Of a stretch of 15,282 nucleotides of DNA, positions 15,228-15,282 are shown piece after piece. The position numbers were made by a program, and so were the translations under genes. The notes below the pieces were generated by a model. The model was given only the letters and a program-made list of their open reading frames with translations, did no database searches and had not been told where the DNA came from. This DNA is from Trichomonas tenax (taxonomy: Eukaryota > Parabasalia > Trichomonadida > Trichomonadidae), in NCBI GenBank assembly GCA_023091735.1, contig JALKBU010001183.1, forward strand, positions 1 through 15,282, written 5' to 3'. How positions within the stretch are numbered: the first letter of the stretch is position 1; every line of letters starts with the position of its first letter.

Positions 15228-15282
15228 TGTCAAATATAAAGGAAAGTGACGTGATTGCGCGGGAAAAATGGAAAAGTGTCAA

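Noticed and set aside
1..15282. A coordinated multi-gene system (operon, defence island or biosynthetic cluster)
   Set aside because: Gene orientations alternate, each intact gene has its own initiator-like site, and the products (phosphatase, RRM protein, kinase, helicase, hydrolase, ARM-like protein) share no pathway. This is an ordinary eukaryotic gene neighbourhood with decayed elements.

Overview
The window looks like nuclear DNA of a trichomonad (Parabasalia), more likely Tritrichomonas or a close relative than a distant protist, although species cannot be fixed from sequence alone. The evidence is: uninterrupted eukaryotic-type genes (PPP phosphatase, CK1-family kinase, HELQ-type helicase, RRM protein, phospholipase B-like protein) with no visible introns; very AT-rich spacers; initiator motifs of the trichomonad type TCAYW lying 2-31 nt upstream of start codons; a TAAA motif at or just after several stop codons; and one highly expressed-looking gene with strongly C-ending codons. 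The initiator and TAAA rules are published knowledge of Trichomonas vaginalis, and applying them here is inference.

Layout. 1-1588 is AT-rich with no gene I can support, only small hairpins. 1589-2509 (-) is a PP2A/PP4/PP6-like Ser/Thr phosphatase. 3307-4002 (-) is an RRM protein with a duplicated Arg/Asp/Tyr tail, resembling eIF4B/eIF4H in plan. It is divergent from 4486-5658 (+), a TTBK-like CK1 kinase with a cysteine-rich C-terminus. That kinase converges on 5800-8427 (-), a HELQ/POLQ-type superfamily 2 helicase. 8402-9250 holds a protein-like open frame without a start, an inverted repeat, and a 325-bp TIR element (MITE) carrying six 21-bp tandem repeats. 9250-10032 (+) is a decayed or start-less relative of ALG5/GT2 glycosyltransferases that lacks the catalytic motifs. 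10453-12382 (+) is a phospholipase B-like Ntn-hydrolase with a C-terminal membrane anchor; its signal-peptide segment lies in another frame, separated by a 4-bp tandem duplication. 12581-13933 (+) is an ARM/HEAT-like all-helical protein of unknown role. 13934-15282 contains hairpins and a broken minus-strand gene.

The intact genes are housekeeping or signalling genes with separate promoters. I see no operon-like logic and no multi-gene defence or mobile system. The most interesting items are decay and remodelling: the split start of the phospholipase B-like gene, the glycosyltransferase relative without its active-site motifs, the MITE with a heptad-coding minisatellite, and scattered TGACATGTAAA-type sequences related to the MITE arms.
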